Shown piece by piece: positions 8,317 through 14,120 of a DNA stretch of 14,120 bases. Below the pieces are notes generated by a model. That model was not told where the DNA came from. It saw only the letters and a program-made list of their open reading frames with translations, and did not search any database. A program made the translations under genes and the position numbers. Numbering within the stretch: the first letter of the stretch is position 1; each line of letters opens with the position of its first letter. Source of the DNA: Bacteroidaceae bacterium (GTDB lineage Bacteria > Bacteroidota > Bacteroidia > Bacteroidales > Bacteroidaceae); NCBI GenBank assembly GCA_028709135.1, contig JAQVXN010000019.1, positions 1 to 14,120 on the forward strand, given 5' to 3'.

Positions 8317-9441
8317 TTATTTTTCTGCTAAGTGATACATTTCGCATCCTAAAGCCAGAAAAGCCCCTGAACCATAAACCTCCGTCATATCACGCGTCAC
8401 TTTTTGCGGATCGGCACCAATAGGTTGCACATAGCCCAGTTTCCCATTCGGGAATACAGCACTACACATAGCTTGCCATCCACGAATGACAGTTGGTAGG
8501 TACTCGACTCTGTCAAGCAAATGTGCATTTATTCCAAAAGCCAAAGCATAAGTGATAAATCCCGTACTACTCGTTTCAGGTGCCGGATATGATGCAGGAT
8601 CTAATAGACTCGCATGCCAAAATCCGTCTGGCTGCTGCAAATCTTTCAATCTGCAACTCATTTCTTGAAACAGCCTTACATAATATTTTCGTTGTTTTTT
8701 CTTTTCCGGCATCATTCTTAGGATTTCAGCCAGACCAGCCATTACCCATCCATTTCCCCGTCCCCAAAAAGTTTTTCTACCATTTCGCTCTAGTTTGCCA
8801 AAATAACGCGCATCACGAAAAAACAAATGCTCTTCGCGATCATAGAGTAAATCTGTCGTCGCCTTATATTCATGATTCATGAATGTCAAATATTTTTTCT
8901 TTCCTGTCAGTAAATACAATTTCAAATAAACGGGAGGTGCCATAAACAGGGCGTCACACCAAGACCAACGATCAAAATTATCTTTTCGTTGATTTCTCAA
9001 ATCTAATGGCGCTTTGCTGGGGTGCGATGTAACAAAATCCAGTCGTGCTATTGTCGGATCACACAACCTATTATCCCCACCATATACTTCTGCCAGCGCC
9101 AGCCACGTCTGCGCCACAGCAATATCATCTGCATGATACATTCTGCCCCCAAGCTGCCATTCATTACGCTGTCCTATTTTCCACAGCCATCCGTAATACG
9201 TATTGTCTCCCCACAATGCTTTAGCTAATGCAGCCCAATGATTCATTCCTACAAAAAGAGCCCCATTTTCCCAGTTGGTGTCTGCAGAATGATGTTGGTC
9301 ATAATGATCCATCTGCCAAGCTGCTACCCGTTTCATTAAAGCGGCTACGCTATCCTTTTGCAATACTGTTTCCGCTTTCGTTGTGGCGCATAATAACGAA
9401 ACAAATACAAAAATCCATGCTATCCGAACGCTTTTCATCAT
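8317..9441 (-). CDS. Secreted GH105 unsaturated glycuronyl hydrolase (YteR/YesR-like)
   Basis: GH105 enzymes remove the 4,5-unsaturated uronic acid left at the non-reducing end of oligosaccharides by polysaccharide lyases, typically unsaturated galacturonosyl-rhamnose from rhamnogalacturonan I. The 374-aa protein is a single (alpha/alpha)6 barrel after a signal peptide (about 1-23, cleavage likely near TKA|ET). Recognisable family segments are YHADDIAVAQTWL (102-114), WSWCDALFMAPP (159-170), FWGRGNGWVMAGLAEIL (215-231), QPDGFWHASLLDP and the C-terminal EVYGSGAFLALG. D163 aligns with the catalytic aspartate D143 of YteR (from memory). The length is normal. The start is MM (9441 or 9438). No lyase, SusC/SusD or regulator is adjacent, so the substrate is inferred from the family only; ulvan- or gellan-type substrates are possible. 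Confidence 0.88.
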   Translation of the reverse strand: MMKSVRIAWIFVFVSLLCATTKAETVLQKDSVAALMKRVAAWQMDHYDQHHSADTNWENGALFVGMNHWAALAKALWGDNTYYGWLWKIGQRNEWQLGGRMYHADDIAVAQTWLALAEVYGGDNRLCDPTIARLDFVTSHPSKAPLDLRNQRKDNFDRWSWCDALFMAPPVYLKLYLLTGKKKYLTFMNHEYKATTDLLYDREEHLFFRDARYFGKLERNGRKTFWGRGNGWVMAGLAEILRMMPEKKKQRKYYVRLFQEMSCRLKDLQQPDGFWHASLLDPASYPAPETSSTGFITYALAFGINAHLLDRVEYLPTVIRGWQAMCSAVFPNGKLGYVQPIGADPQKVTRDMTEVYGSGAFLALGCEMYHLAEK

Positions 9442-9578
9442 AAAAATGTTAGTTAGAAGGTTTCTTTCCAGCGAAAATAAACATTATTCTCCGTTTAGCA
9501 AAATACATTTTCTACTTCTTCCTGTAGAAGATCTCGTTTCTTTTTGCTACTCACGTACTTTTCATTATTTTTGCCGAG
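9442..9578. other. Divergent intergenic region between the GH105 and SDR genes
   Basis: This 137-bp region holds a good plus-strand promoter for the dehydrogenase (9543-9573). For the minus-strand glycosidase only a weak -7 match is visible (TATTTTCG, minus strand, 9472-9479). No operator-like dyad stands out. Confidence 0.5.
9543..9573 (+). promoter_or_regulatory. Full Bacteroidetes promoter immediately before the SDR start
   Basis: A -33 TTTG (9543-9546) and a -7 TATTTTTG (9566-9573) are separated by 19 bp, matching the Bacteroides consensus TTTG-N19-21-TAnnTTTG. The -7 box ends only five bases before the ATG at 9579. Transcription would therefore start at or within a base or two of the start codon. 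A weaker box TACTTTTC (9556-9563) would give a leader of about 10 nt. Confidence 0.6.
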
Positions 9579-10301
9579 ATGAAACGAGTTATCATTGTAG
9601 GTGCCTCTTCGGGCATGGGTTATGAAGTCGGCAAACTCCTGTTGGCCGAAGGTTGGCAACTTGGCATTGCAGCTCGCCGCGAAGACAAACTCCGCAGCTT
9701 GCAGGCCATTGCACCGCATCAGGTCACGATAACCTGCTTAGACGTTACTTCACAAAGTGCGACGGATTGTCTACGCAAACTCATTGAAAGCATAGGTGGC
9801 ATGGACCTCTTCTTCTACGCTTCCGGCATCGGACATCAAAATCGCACGCTGGAACCAGCTGTAGAACTCGACACGGTGCGAACAAATGCCATGGGCTTTA
9901 CACAAATGATCGATGCAGCTTTCAATTACTTTGCCACACACCATGGCGGTCACCTCGCAGCCATCACCAGCATTGCTGGAACAAAAGGTCTCGGCGCAGC
10001 TCCTTCTTACTCGGCTACAAAGGCTTTTCAAAACACCTACCTCCAATCCTTGGAACAACTTGCCTCTATGCGGCACCTTCCCATCACAATAACCGATATT
10101 CGACCAGGATTTGTGGATACCGATTTACTCCATGATGGGAACCATTATCCCCTACTTATGAAAAAAGAACATGTTGCGCGTAGCATCGTGCACGCCTTGC
10201 ACCATCATCATCATGTGGTTATACTCGACACTCGGTGGCGCATTATCACTTTTTTCTGGCATCTTATTCCAAATGCCATTTGGCGCAAAATGAAAATCTG
10301 A
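9579..10301 (+). CDS. Short-chain dehydrogenase/reductase (SDR), substrate unknown
   Basis: This is a 240-aa classical SDR, expected to be a cytosolic NAD(P)H oxidoreductase. The nucleotide-binding motif is GASSGMG (8-14). R33-R34 after the second strand (AARREDKL) suggests preference for NADPH. YASGIG (80-85) stands where NNAG is usual, N103 is the structural/catalytic Asn, and S131, Y144 and K148 (YSATK) form the active site. RPGFVDTDL (175-183) is the usual post-catalytic segment. The substrate loop and the C-terminus give no clue to substrate. Unusual features are a run of five histidines (208-212, HALHHHHHV) and a hydrophobic, aromatic C-terminal segment (WRIITFFWHLIP) that might contact membrane or another subunit. 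It stands alone, with its own promoter and terminator, divergent from the GH105 gene. Confidence 0.88.
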   Translation: MKRVIIVGASSGMGYEVGKLLLAEGWQLGIAARREDKLRSLQAIAPHQVTITCLDVTSQSATDCLRKLIESIGGMDLFFYASGIGHQNRTLEPAVELDTVRTNAMGFTQMIDAAFNYFATHHGGHLAAITSIAGTKGLGAAPSYSATKAFQNTYLQSLEQLASMRHLPITITDIRPGFVDTDLLHDGNHYPLLMKKEHVARSIVHALHHHHHVVILDTRWRIITFFWHLIPNAIWRKMKI

Positions 10302-10328
10302 CCTTTTTCATCAACATGAAAAGGTTTT
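10301..10328 (+). terminator. Terminator of the SDR gene
   Basis: The stem ACCTTTTTCAT (10301-10311) pairs with ATGAAAAGGT (10316-10325) with one bulged T and a CAAC loop, followed by TTTT. It begins at the last base of the SDR stop codon. Confidence 0.65.
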
Positions 10329-10401
10329 CCTCATTCTACTCCATTAAAAAGAGCACATCAGATCTTGTTAAAATGTAGCAGGATCTTTTTTCGATTCAGT
10401 C

Positions 10402-10427
10402 GGTAAAGTTGTGGATTTAACAAATTG
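10402..10427 (+). repeat. Left 26-bp inverted repeat
   Basis: It begins GGTAAAGTTGTGG and ends TTTAACAAATTG, and it is the exact reverse complement of 11052-11077. A 26-base perfect match within 700 bases is far beyond chance even in AT-rich DNA. It is preceded by CGATTCAGTC, which partly matches the flank of the other copy. Confidence 0.9.
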
Positions 10428-10754
10428 CGATTATTAGAAATCGCCCATTTTATGTTTCTGTCGGAGTTCATTATCAAGATAACTAAAGTGAAATCCAACT
10501 CAGAAAGAGTATGGATTCGTTTAGCATTAAAAATTTAGGTTACAACAAATTCGGTTGGGCTTCGCATCAATCTGGCATCGCGAATTTAAATACTTCCATT
10601 ACATTCCCTATTTTTAAACAACATAGGTTCGGACTTTAACGCGGTCGAAACATTTTACTTCGTAGGGCCTTTGAGACACTTGATACATTTCATTATTTGG
10701 CTGAAATTCTATCAGGATATGTGTTCTAAATGAAAGATCACTTTTTATTCTATG

Positions 10755-10832
10755 TGACGCGGTGCGTTTCTTTTGTGACGCGACGCGTTTCTTTCATGAC
10801 GCACTGCGTTTCTTTTGTGACGCACTGCGTCA
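10755..10832. repeat. Array of four 21-bp units with palindromic cores
   Basis: Units begin at 10755, 10776, 10797 and 10818 with TGACGC, exactly 21 bp apart; the fourth is cut short after the core. Each holds ACGC-N3-GCGT (10757-10767, 10778-10788, 10799-10809, 10820-10830) with centres GGT, GAC, ACT and ACT. The cores are joined by 10-nt linkers TTCTTTTGTG or TTCTTTCATG. The ends are symmetric: GTGACGC at 10754-10760 and GCGTCAC at 10827-10833. The arms are kept while the centres vary, suggesting the dyad matters. The period equals two DNA turns and also seven codons. Confidence 0.9.
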
Positions 10833-10904
10833 CCAACTTTGATTGAGCATGTAAAAATTTAGGAAACACGATCGAATCAATTCTTTGAAAGCAACGAGTT
10901 TATT

Positions 10905-11011
10905 TTACGTCCCGCGCCCTAAATAATCCGTAAAATCAAAATAGTCAAACATGCCCCTTTTGGTAGTAACAAGGACAGGATACCCTTATAGCCGATTGGT
11001 TTTCTTTGCAT
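10905..11011 (-). pseudogene. Possible transposase N-terminal remnant, frameshifted
   Basis: On the minus strand an ATG at 11011 opens MQRKPIGYKGILSLLLPKG. At the GGGCATG step (about 10950-10956) the better continuation moves to another frame, MFDYFDFTDYLGRGT, which ends in TAA at 10905. Joined, the pattern LSLLLPKG-MFDYFDFTDYL resembles the start of Bacteroidetes ISAon1-type transposases (LLLPEG...YFE.T), from memory. The ATG lies 66 bases inside the inverted repeat, a plausible distance in an insertion sequence. Nothing like a catalytic domain remains. Confidence 0.35.
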
Positions 11012-11051
11012 GAAGCAAAAGCAATATTTTATAGATCATTTAAACAAGGAA

Positions 11052-11077
11052 CAATTTGTTAAATCCACAACTTTACC
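11052..11077 (-). repeat. Right 26-bp inverted repeat
   Basis: It begins CAATTTGTTAAA and ends CAACTTTACC, the exact reverse complement of 10402-10427. It lies 48 bases beyond the GH92 stop codon, so a transcript reading out of the GH92 gene would enter it. No gene is broken by it. Confidence 0.9.
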
Positions 11078-11124
11078 CACCGAGCCTTTTTTCCCCGGCA
11101 AAAAAACATTCCTTAAAGATTTTT

Positions 11125-13419
11125 TTAATGATTCGTTTCCAATTCGTTGTCAAATGAATAGGGAAAATCACTTTCATTGATCCCCCGATATTTGTTTGGC
11201 TGGGCACTCATTTGAAAGACGATGTTGGCTCCATTTTTTAAATCCTCACGTCTCAGAAAATTTTTTGTATAGGGTTTTCCATTGAGCGTCATCGCTTTAA
11301 TGTAGCGATTTTGAGAACTCTGCCCGGTTGCCGTCATAATAACTGTTTTACCCGCAGGCATATGAAGTCGAATTTGATCAAAATAGGGAGCACCTAATGC
11401 AAACTGATTTGAACCGGGGCAGACAGGATAAAAACCCATGGCAGAAAAAACATACCAAGCAGAAGTTTGTCCATTATCCTCATCTCCACAATACCCATCC
11501 GGTGTTGCACGATAGAGACGATCCATGACTTCGCGTGTCCAATATTGCGTCTTGTAGGGTTGTCCAGCCCAGTCATAAAGATAAATGATATGCTGGGCAG
11601 GCTGATTTCCGTGAGCATATTGTCCAAAATTCATAATTTGCATTTCCCGAATTTCATGAATCACACCATGATAATAACTGTCATCAAAGTCAGGCGCCTG
11701 GACAAAAATAGAATCCAACATCTTATTAAAATGTTGCTTGCCACCCATTAGACTAATCAAATCTTTCGGATTATGAAATACAGACCAAGAATAATGCCAA
11801 CCATTTCCTTCCGTAAAAACGTCGCCCCATTTCAAAGGATTGTATGGCGTTTGAAAACTCCCATCTTGCTTGCGTCCTCGCATCAGGCAAGTTTCTTTGT
11901 CAAATAGATTACGGTAATTCAAAGCATGAGTACGAAAAGGTGCCAACTCCAGCTCGGACTTGCCCAAAGCCTTGCCAAACTTATAAATGCACCAGTCGTC
12001 ATAGGCATATTCTAGCGTGCGTGCAGCACTTTCATTAATGCCGGCATCACATGGCACATAACCCAATTTATTATAAAGTTCAAAACCAAGGCGCCCCGTA
12101 GAAGATACCTGCGGATGAACGGCATTCGCACCATGAACAACGGCCTTCCAAAGCATTTCGGCATCATAGCCTCGCAGACCAGACAAATAAGCATCTGCAA
12201 CTACTGATGCGGAATTATTACCCACCATGCAGCCTCGATGACCAGGACTAACCCATTCTGGTAAGAAATTGCTTTCCTGATACATATTGACAAAGCCCTC
12301 TTGAATGTGAGTATTTATCTCGGGATAAACCAAATTAATCAATGGAAATAGAGCTCGGAACACATCCCATACTCCGAAGTCGGTAAACATTACGCCTTTT
12401 TCCACAGTTCCTTTAAAAGGACTATAATGAACGGGATTGTTTTGAGCATCATATTCATAAAAACTGCGTGGAAAAATCAGGGCACGATAGAGACAGGTAT
12501 AAAATGTACGAGCATGATCCAGATTTTTGTGATCTACTTCAATACGCCCGAGTTGTTTGTTCCACTCGGCCGCACCAGCAGTTTTTACGTTTTCAAATGT
12601 TCGGTCTCCCAATTCCCTTTTCAAGTTAAGTTCCGCCTGTTGCAGACTAATGAACGATGATGCCACGCGCACCATCACCGCACCCCCATTGGAGCCAAAG
12701 CCCACAACACCTCCAGCGTGCTCGCAACTTACATGCGTCGCTTCCGTATTCAAACTGTCACCATCAGCAACAGCTCGATACGTAAAATCATGATCAAATT
12801 GAAGGACAAAATAGTTTTTGAAATTTGCAGGTACGCCACCACTATTTCGCGTCGTGTAACCCACAATTCTGCGTTCCGATGGAATAATGGTCACAGCAGA
12901 ACCATGGTCAAAAGCATCTACCGTAAGATAAGCCTGCTGTCTTTTGGGATAAGTTAGACGAAAAATTGCAGCGCGCATGGTGGGCGCCACTTCTGCTGTC
13001 ACATTATAATCAGCCAAATATACCTTATAAGAATACGGCGTCGCCTCTTCTCCAAAATGAGAAAACCAACTTGCACGTTTTTCTTCATTCATAAGGGGTT
13101 TCCCCGTCGTCGGCATCAATGAAAAACAGCCATAGTCGTTAATCCACGGACTGGGTTGATGTGTTTGTTTAATGCCTTCCAGTTTGTGTATAGTGTATGT
13201 ATAGCTCCATCCGTCTCCGTTTTTTCCGGTTTGCGGGGTCCACGCATTCATGCCCCATGGCATAGTGATGGCAGGATAAAGATTACCGGTAGACAATTCA
13301 AAAGTAGAAAGTGTACCCACCAAAGCATTTACCAAATCAACGGGACCACCTGTTTGACCGGCAAAAATAGACGTAACAACAACCAAACTGGAAAAGAGAG
13401 TTATGAGATATTTTTTCAT
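11125..13419 (-). CDS. Secreted GH92 alpha-mannosidase, probably alpha-1,2 type
   Basis: GH92 enzymes are Ca-dependent, inverting exo-alpha-mannosidases acting on N-glycans and yeast mannan. The 764-aa protein has a signal peptide (1-20, cleavage near IFA|GQ, no lipobox), an N-terminal beta-sandwich (about 25-260) and an (alpha/alpha)6 barrel. E537 in FTEGNGWHYSW fits the catalytic acid, and D646/D648 in GDEDNGQTSAWY the base pair. Compared from memory with the Bacteroides enzyme Bt3990 (W88, E533, H584, E585, D642, D644), this protein has W92, E537, H588, E589, D646 and D648, all shifted by four. The W and His-Glu residues mark alpha-1,2 linkage preference. YAHGNQPAQHIIYLYDWAGQP and the C-terminal ALGAPYFDQI segment are also family-typical. 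There are no SusC/D genes or partner glycosidases nearby, so it may work with enzymes encoded elsewhere. The start at 13419 is set by the signal peptide. Confidence 0.93.
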   Translation of the reverse strand: MKKYLITLFSSLVVVTSIFAGQTGGPVDLVNALVGTLSTFELSTGNLYPAITMPWGMNAWTPQTGKNGDGWSYTYTIHKLEGIKQTHQPSPWINDYGCFSLMPTTGKPLMNEEKRASWFSHFGEEATPYSYKVYLADYNVTAEVAPTMRAAIFRLTYPKRQQAYLTVDAFDHGSAVTIIPSERRIVGYTTRNSGGVPANFKNYFVLQFDHDFTYRAVADGDSLNTEATHVSCEHAGGVVGFGSNGGAVMVRVASSFISLQQAELNLKRELGDRTFENVKTAGAAEWNKQLGRIEVDHKNLDHARTFYTCLYRALIFPRSFYEYDAQNNPVHYSPFKGTVEKGVMFTDFGVWDVFRALFPLINLVYPEINTHIQEGFVNMYQESNFLPEWVSPGHRGCMVGNNSASVVADAYLSGLRGYDAEMLWKAVVHGANAVHPQVSSTGRLGFELYNKLGYVPCDAGINESAARTLEYAYDDWCIYKFGKALGKSELELAPFRTHALNYRNLFDKETCLMRGRKQDGSFQTPYNPLKWGDVFTEGNGWHYSWSVFHNPKDLISLMGGKQHFNKMLDSIFVQAPDFDDSYYHGVIHEIREMQIMNFGQYAHGNQPAQHIIYLYDWAGQPYKTQYWTREVMDRLYRATPDGYCGDEDNGQTSAWYVFSAMGFYPVCPGSNQFALGAPYFDQIRLHMPAGKTVIMTATGQSSQNRYIKAMTLNGKPYTKNFLRREDLKNGANIVFQMSAQPNKYRGINESDFPYSFDNELETNH

Positions 13420-13477
13420 AAATTGAATTTGAACATTTTTTGATAAAAGAATGAGGGCGTAAGTTACGAAAAAAAAT

Positions 13478-13485
13478 TAACTTTG
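13478..13485 (+). promoter_or_regulatory. -7 box for guanine deaminase
   Basis: TAACTTTG matches TAnnTTTG and lies 30 bases before the ATG at 13516, giving a leader of about 25 nt. It covers the TTG at 13483 that would otherwise open the reading frame 11 codons earlier, so that start would lie upstream of the transcript. No clear -33 element is visible. Confidence 0.55.
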
Positions 13486-13515
13486 CCTATTCTAAATTAT
13501 AAAACGGCATCAGCA

Positions 13516-13983
13516 ATGACTCAAGAGGATTTTATGCGTGAAGCCATTAGGCTCTCCATAAAGAACGTATATGAAGGCGGTGGCCCTTTTGGCGCCGTCA
13601 TTGTGAAACGAGAAGAAATTATTGCTTGCGGCGTTAATCGTGTGGTACCGGAAAATGATCCCACCTCCCACGCCGAAATCAACGCCATTCGCGAAGCCTG
13701 TCGGAAATTGGGCGTTTTCGACCTTACGGGATGCGAAATCTACTCTTCCTGCGAACCTTGTCCGATGTGCCTTTCAGCAATTTATTGGGCTCATTTGGAC
13801 CGACTCTTTTTTGCAAATACCAAAGAAGACGCAAAACGCATTGGCTTCGATGACTCCATGATTTATGAAGAAGTGAGCCGCCCTATCATAGAAAGAATTT
13901 TACCTACAGAAACCTTTTTGCGTGATGAGGCCCTTAAAGCTTTTGATACATGGCGCAAAAAGCCAGATAAGATGACCTATTAA
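13516..13983 (+). CDS. guaD: Guanine deaminase (cytidine-deaminase-like fold)
   Basis: This zinc enzyme converts guanine to xanthine in purine salvage or breakdown. The 155-aa protein (from the ATG at 13516) has the metal site and catalytic acid in SHAEINAIR (His and the proton-shuttling Glu) and SSCEPCPMCLSAIYWA (the two Zn cysteines of PCxxC). GGPFGAVIV and ENDPTSHAE are typical of the family. The C-terminal part with IGFDDSMIYEEVSRP and a final FDTWRKKPDKMTY closely follows the pattern of B. subtilis GuaD (156 aa). These features separate it from the tRNA adenosine deaminase TadA, which shares the zinc motifs. It is divergent from the GH92 gene and is a single-gene unit, with a hairpin downstream. 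Confidence 0.88.
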   Translation: MTQEDFMREAIRLSIKNVYEGGGPFGAVIVKREEIIACGVNRVVPENDPTSHAEINAIREACRKLGVFDLTGCEIYSSCEPCPMCLSAIYWAHLDRLFFANTKEDAKRIGFDDSMIYEEVSRPIIERILPTETFLRDEALKAFDTWRKKPDKMTY

Positions 13984-14008
13984 TCAATCTTTCACAGTAA
14001 TAAATAGG

Positions 14009-14051
14009 AACGGGGACAGCAGACCATTTCAAAATGCCTGCTATCCCCGTT
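14009..14051. terminator. Hairpin downstream of guanine deaminase
   Basis: AACGGGGACAGCAG (14009-14022) pairs with CTGCTATCCCCGTT (14038-14051), 13 of 14 positions. An inner CATTT/AAATG stem lies in the loop. The U tract after it is short (GTTTAATAG). Read on the minus strand the hairpin is followed by CCTATTTATTA, so it could also serve a convergent gene. Confidence 0.7.
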
Positions 14052-14120
14052 TAATAGTTACGTCTTCTAGCCTCTTCTATTGCGCAATCAGTTCCAATGC
14101 TATACTGGTCATCGGGTGTT
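14051..14120 (-). CDS. Possible 3' end of a convergent gene (partial, uncertain frame)
   Basis: Two minus-strand frames enter from the window edge. One reads TPDDQYSIGTDCAIEEARRR, then Asn-Tyr, and stops at 14051-14053, touching the hairpin. The other reads HPMTSIALELIAQ and stops at 14077-14079. Both are plausible protein tails, the product cannot be recognised from so little, and either fits a gene ending at the shared hairpin. Confidence 0.3.
   Translation of the reverse strand, partial: TPDDQYSIGTDCAIEEARRRNY

Larger units (their letters stand above)
10402..11077 (-). mobile_element. Putative decayed or miniature insertion element with terminal inverted repeats
   Basis: A 26-bp perfect inverted repeat bounds this 676-bp segment. 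If the repeats extend imperfectly by 9-10 bases (5 of 9 matching), the ends fall next to a T6 run on each side (10386-10391 and 11087-11092), which could be a target duplication but is a weak signal because it is a homopolymer. No full transposase is present. The minus strand carries a short broken frame resembling the start of a Bacteroidetes transposase (10905-11011). I infer an internally deleted insertion sequence; the family is not certain, and the ISAon1-type group is the best guess. Confidence 0.5.
10302..11124. other. Gene-free region between the SDR and GH92 genes
   Basis: No intact gene is visible on either strand over 820 bases. After the SDR terminator comes an inverted-repeat-bounded segment (10402-11077) with a broken transposase-like frame and a 21-bp phased array, described in separate entries. 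From 11087 onward there are alternating T and A runs (T6, A7, T7) downstream of the minus-strand GH92 stop. These may form a weak A/T-only terminator hairpin for that gene. Short frames of 37 and 38 codons exist (10358-10471 minus, 10730-10846 plus) but lack support as genes. Confidence 0.7.

Noticed and set aside
10358..10471. 37-codon minus-strand frame MNSDRNIKWAISNN... running through the left inverted repeat
   Set aside because: Short and without motif or ribosome site. It could be the decayed end of an element gene, but I cannot support it as a gene.
10755..10832. CRISPR array
   Set aside because: Units are only 21 bp with 10-nt near-identical linkers; there are no unique spacers and no cas genes.
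10730..10846. 38-codon frame MKDHFLFYVTRCVSF... across the 21-bp array
   Set aside because: It is open only because 21 bp is seven codons; composition is repeat-driven and there is no ribosome site or promoter.
11602..11604. Gln606 in GNQPAQH of the GH92 enzyme, first read as loss of the catalytic acid as in mannose-1-phosphate-cleaving GH92 enzymes
   Set aside because: The catalytic acid lies 111 residues before the base Asp, and that position is an intact Glu (E537 in FTEGNGW). GNQP is, as far as I recall, a normal variant of this motif in alpha-1,2 members.
13516..13983. tRNA adenosine deaminase TadA
   Set aside because: It shares HAE and PCxxC, but the C-terminal GFDDSxIYEE...R...W pattern and length fit guanine deaminase.

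Overview
This looks like an ordinary chromosomal stretch of a member of the Bacteroidales (Bacteroides/Prevotella/Porphyromonas relatives); the genus cannot be fixed from this window. Three things point there. The gene order topA-aroK-speA is familiar from that group. Several gene starts are preceded by the Bacteroidetes -7 promoter motif TAnnTTTG rather than a sigma-70 box. Shine-Dalgarno sequences are weak or absent, and the window also carries the secreted glycosidase families GH92 and GH105 that are frequent in this group.

Layout: 1-393 is an AT-rich leader with a promoter for topA. At 394-5176 a tightly packed plus-strand unit encodes DNA topoisomerase I, shikimate kinase and biosynthetic arginine decarboxylase, closed by a strong, probably bidirectional terminator (5190-5227). 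From 5260 to 6852 on the minus strand lies nadB (L-aspartate oxidase, NAD synthesis). Divergent from it is dacB (PBP4-type D-Ala-D-Ala carboxypeptidase, 6998-8305), which runs into a convergent secreted GH105 unsaturated glycuronyl hydrolase (8317-9441, minus). Divergent from that is a short-chain dehydrogenase (9579-10301), apparently transcribed from its own promoter with almost no leader.

The only sizeable gene-free region (10302-11124) is the most unusual part. It holds a 26-bp perfect inverted repeat 624 bp apart, flanked by matching T6 runs. Inside are a broken minus-strand frame resembling a transposase start and an array of four ACGC-N3-GCGT palindromes spaced exactly 21 bp apart. I read this as a decayed or miniature insertion element carrying, or invaded by, a phased palindrome array.

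Beyond it are a secreted GH92 alpha-mannosidase (11125-13419, minus) and a divergent guanine deaminase (13516-13983) with a terminator-like hairpin. The end of the window may contain the tail of a convergent gene.

The genes are mainly housekeeping (DNA topology, aromatic amino acids, polyamines, NAD, peptidoglycan, purine salvage) plus two orphan secreted glycosidases with no SusC/SusD genes nearby. I see no defence system, phage, CRISPR, tRNA or rRNA. The inverted-repeat/array region is the only candidate for something undescribed.
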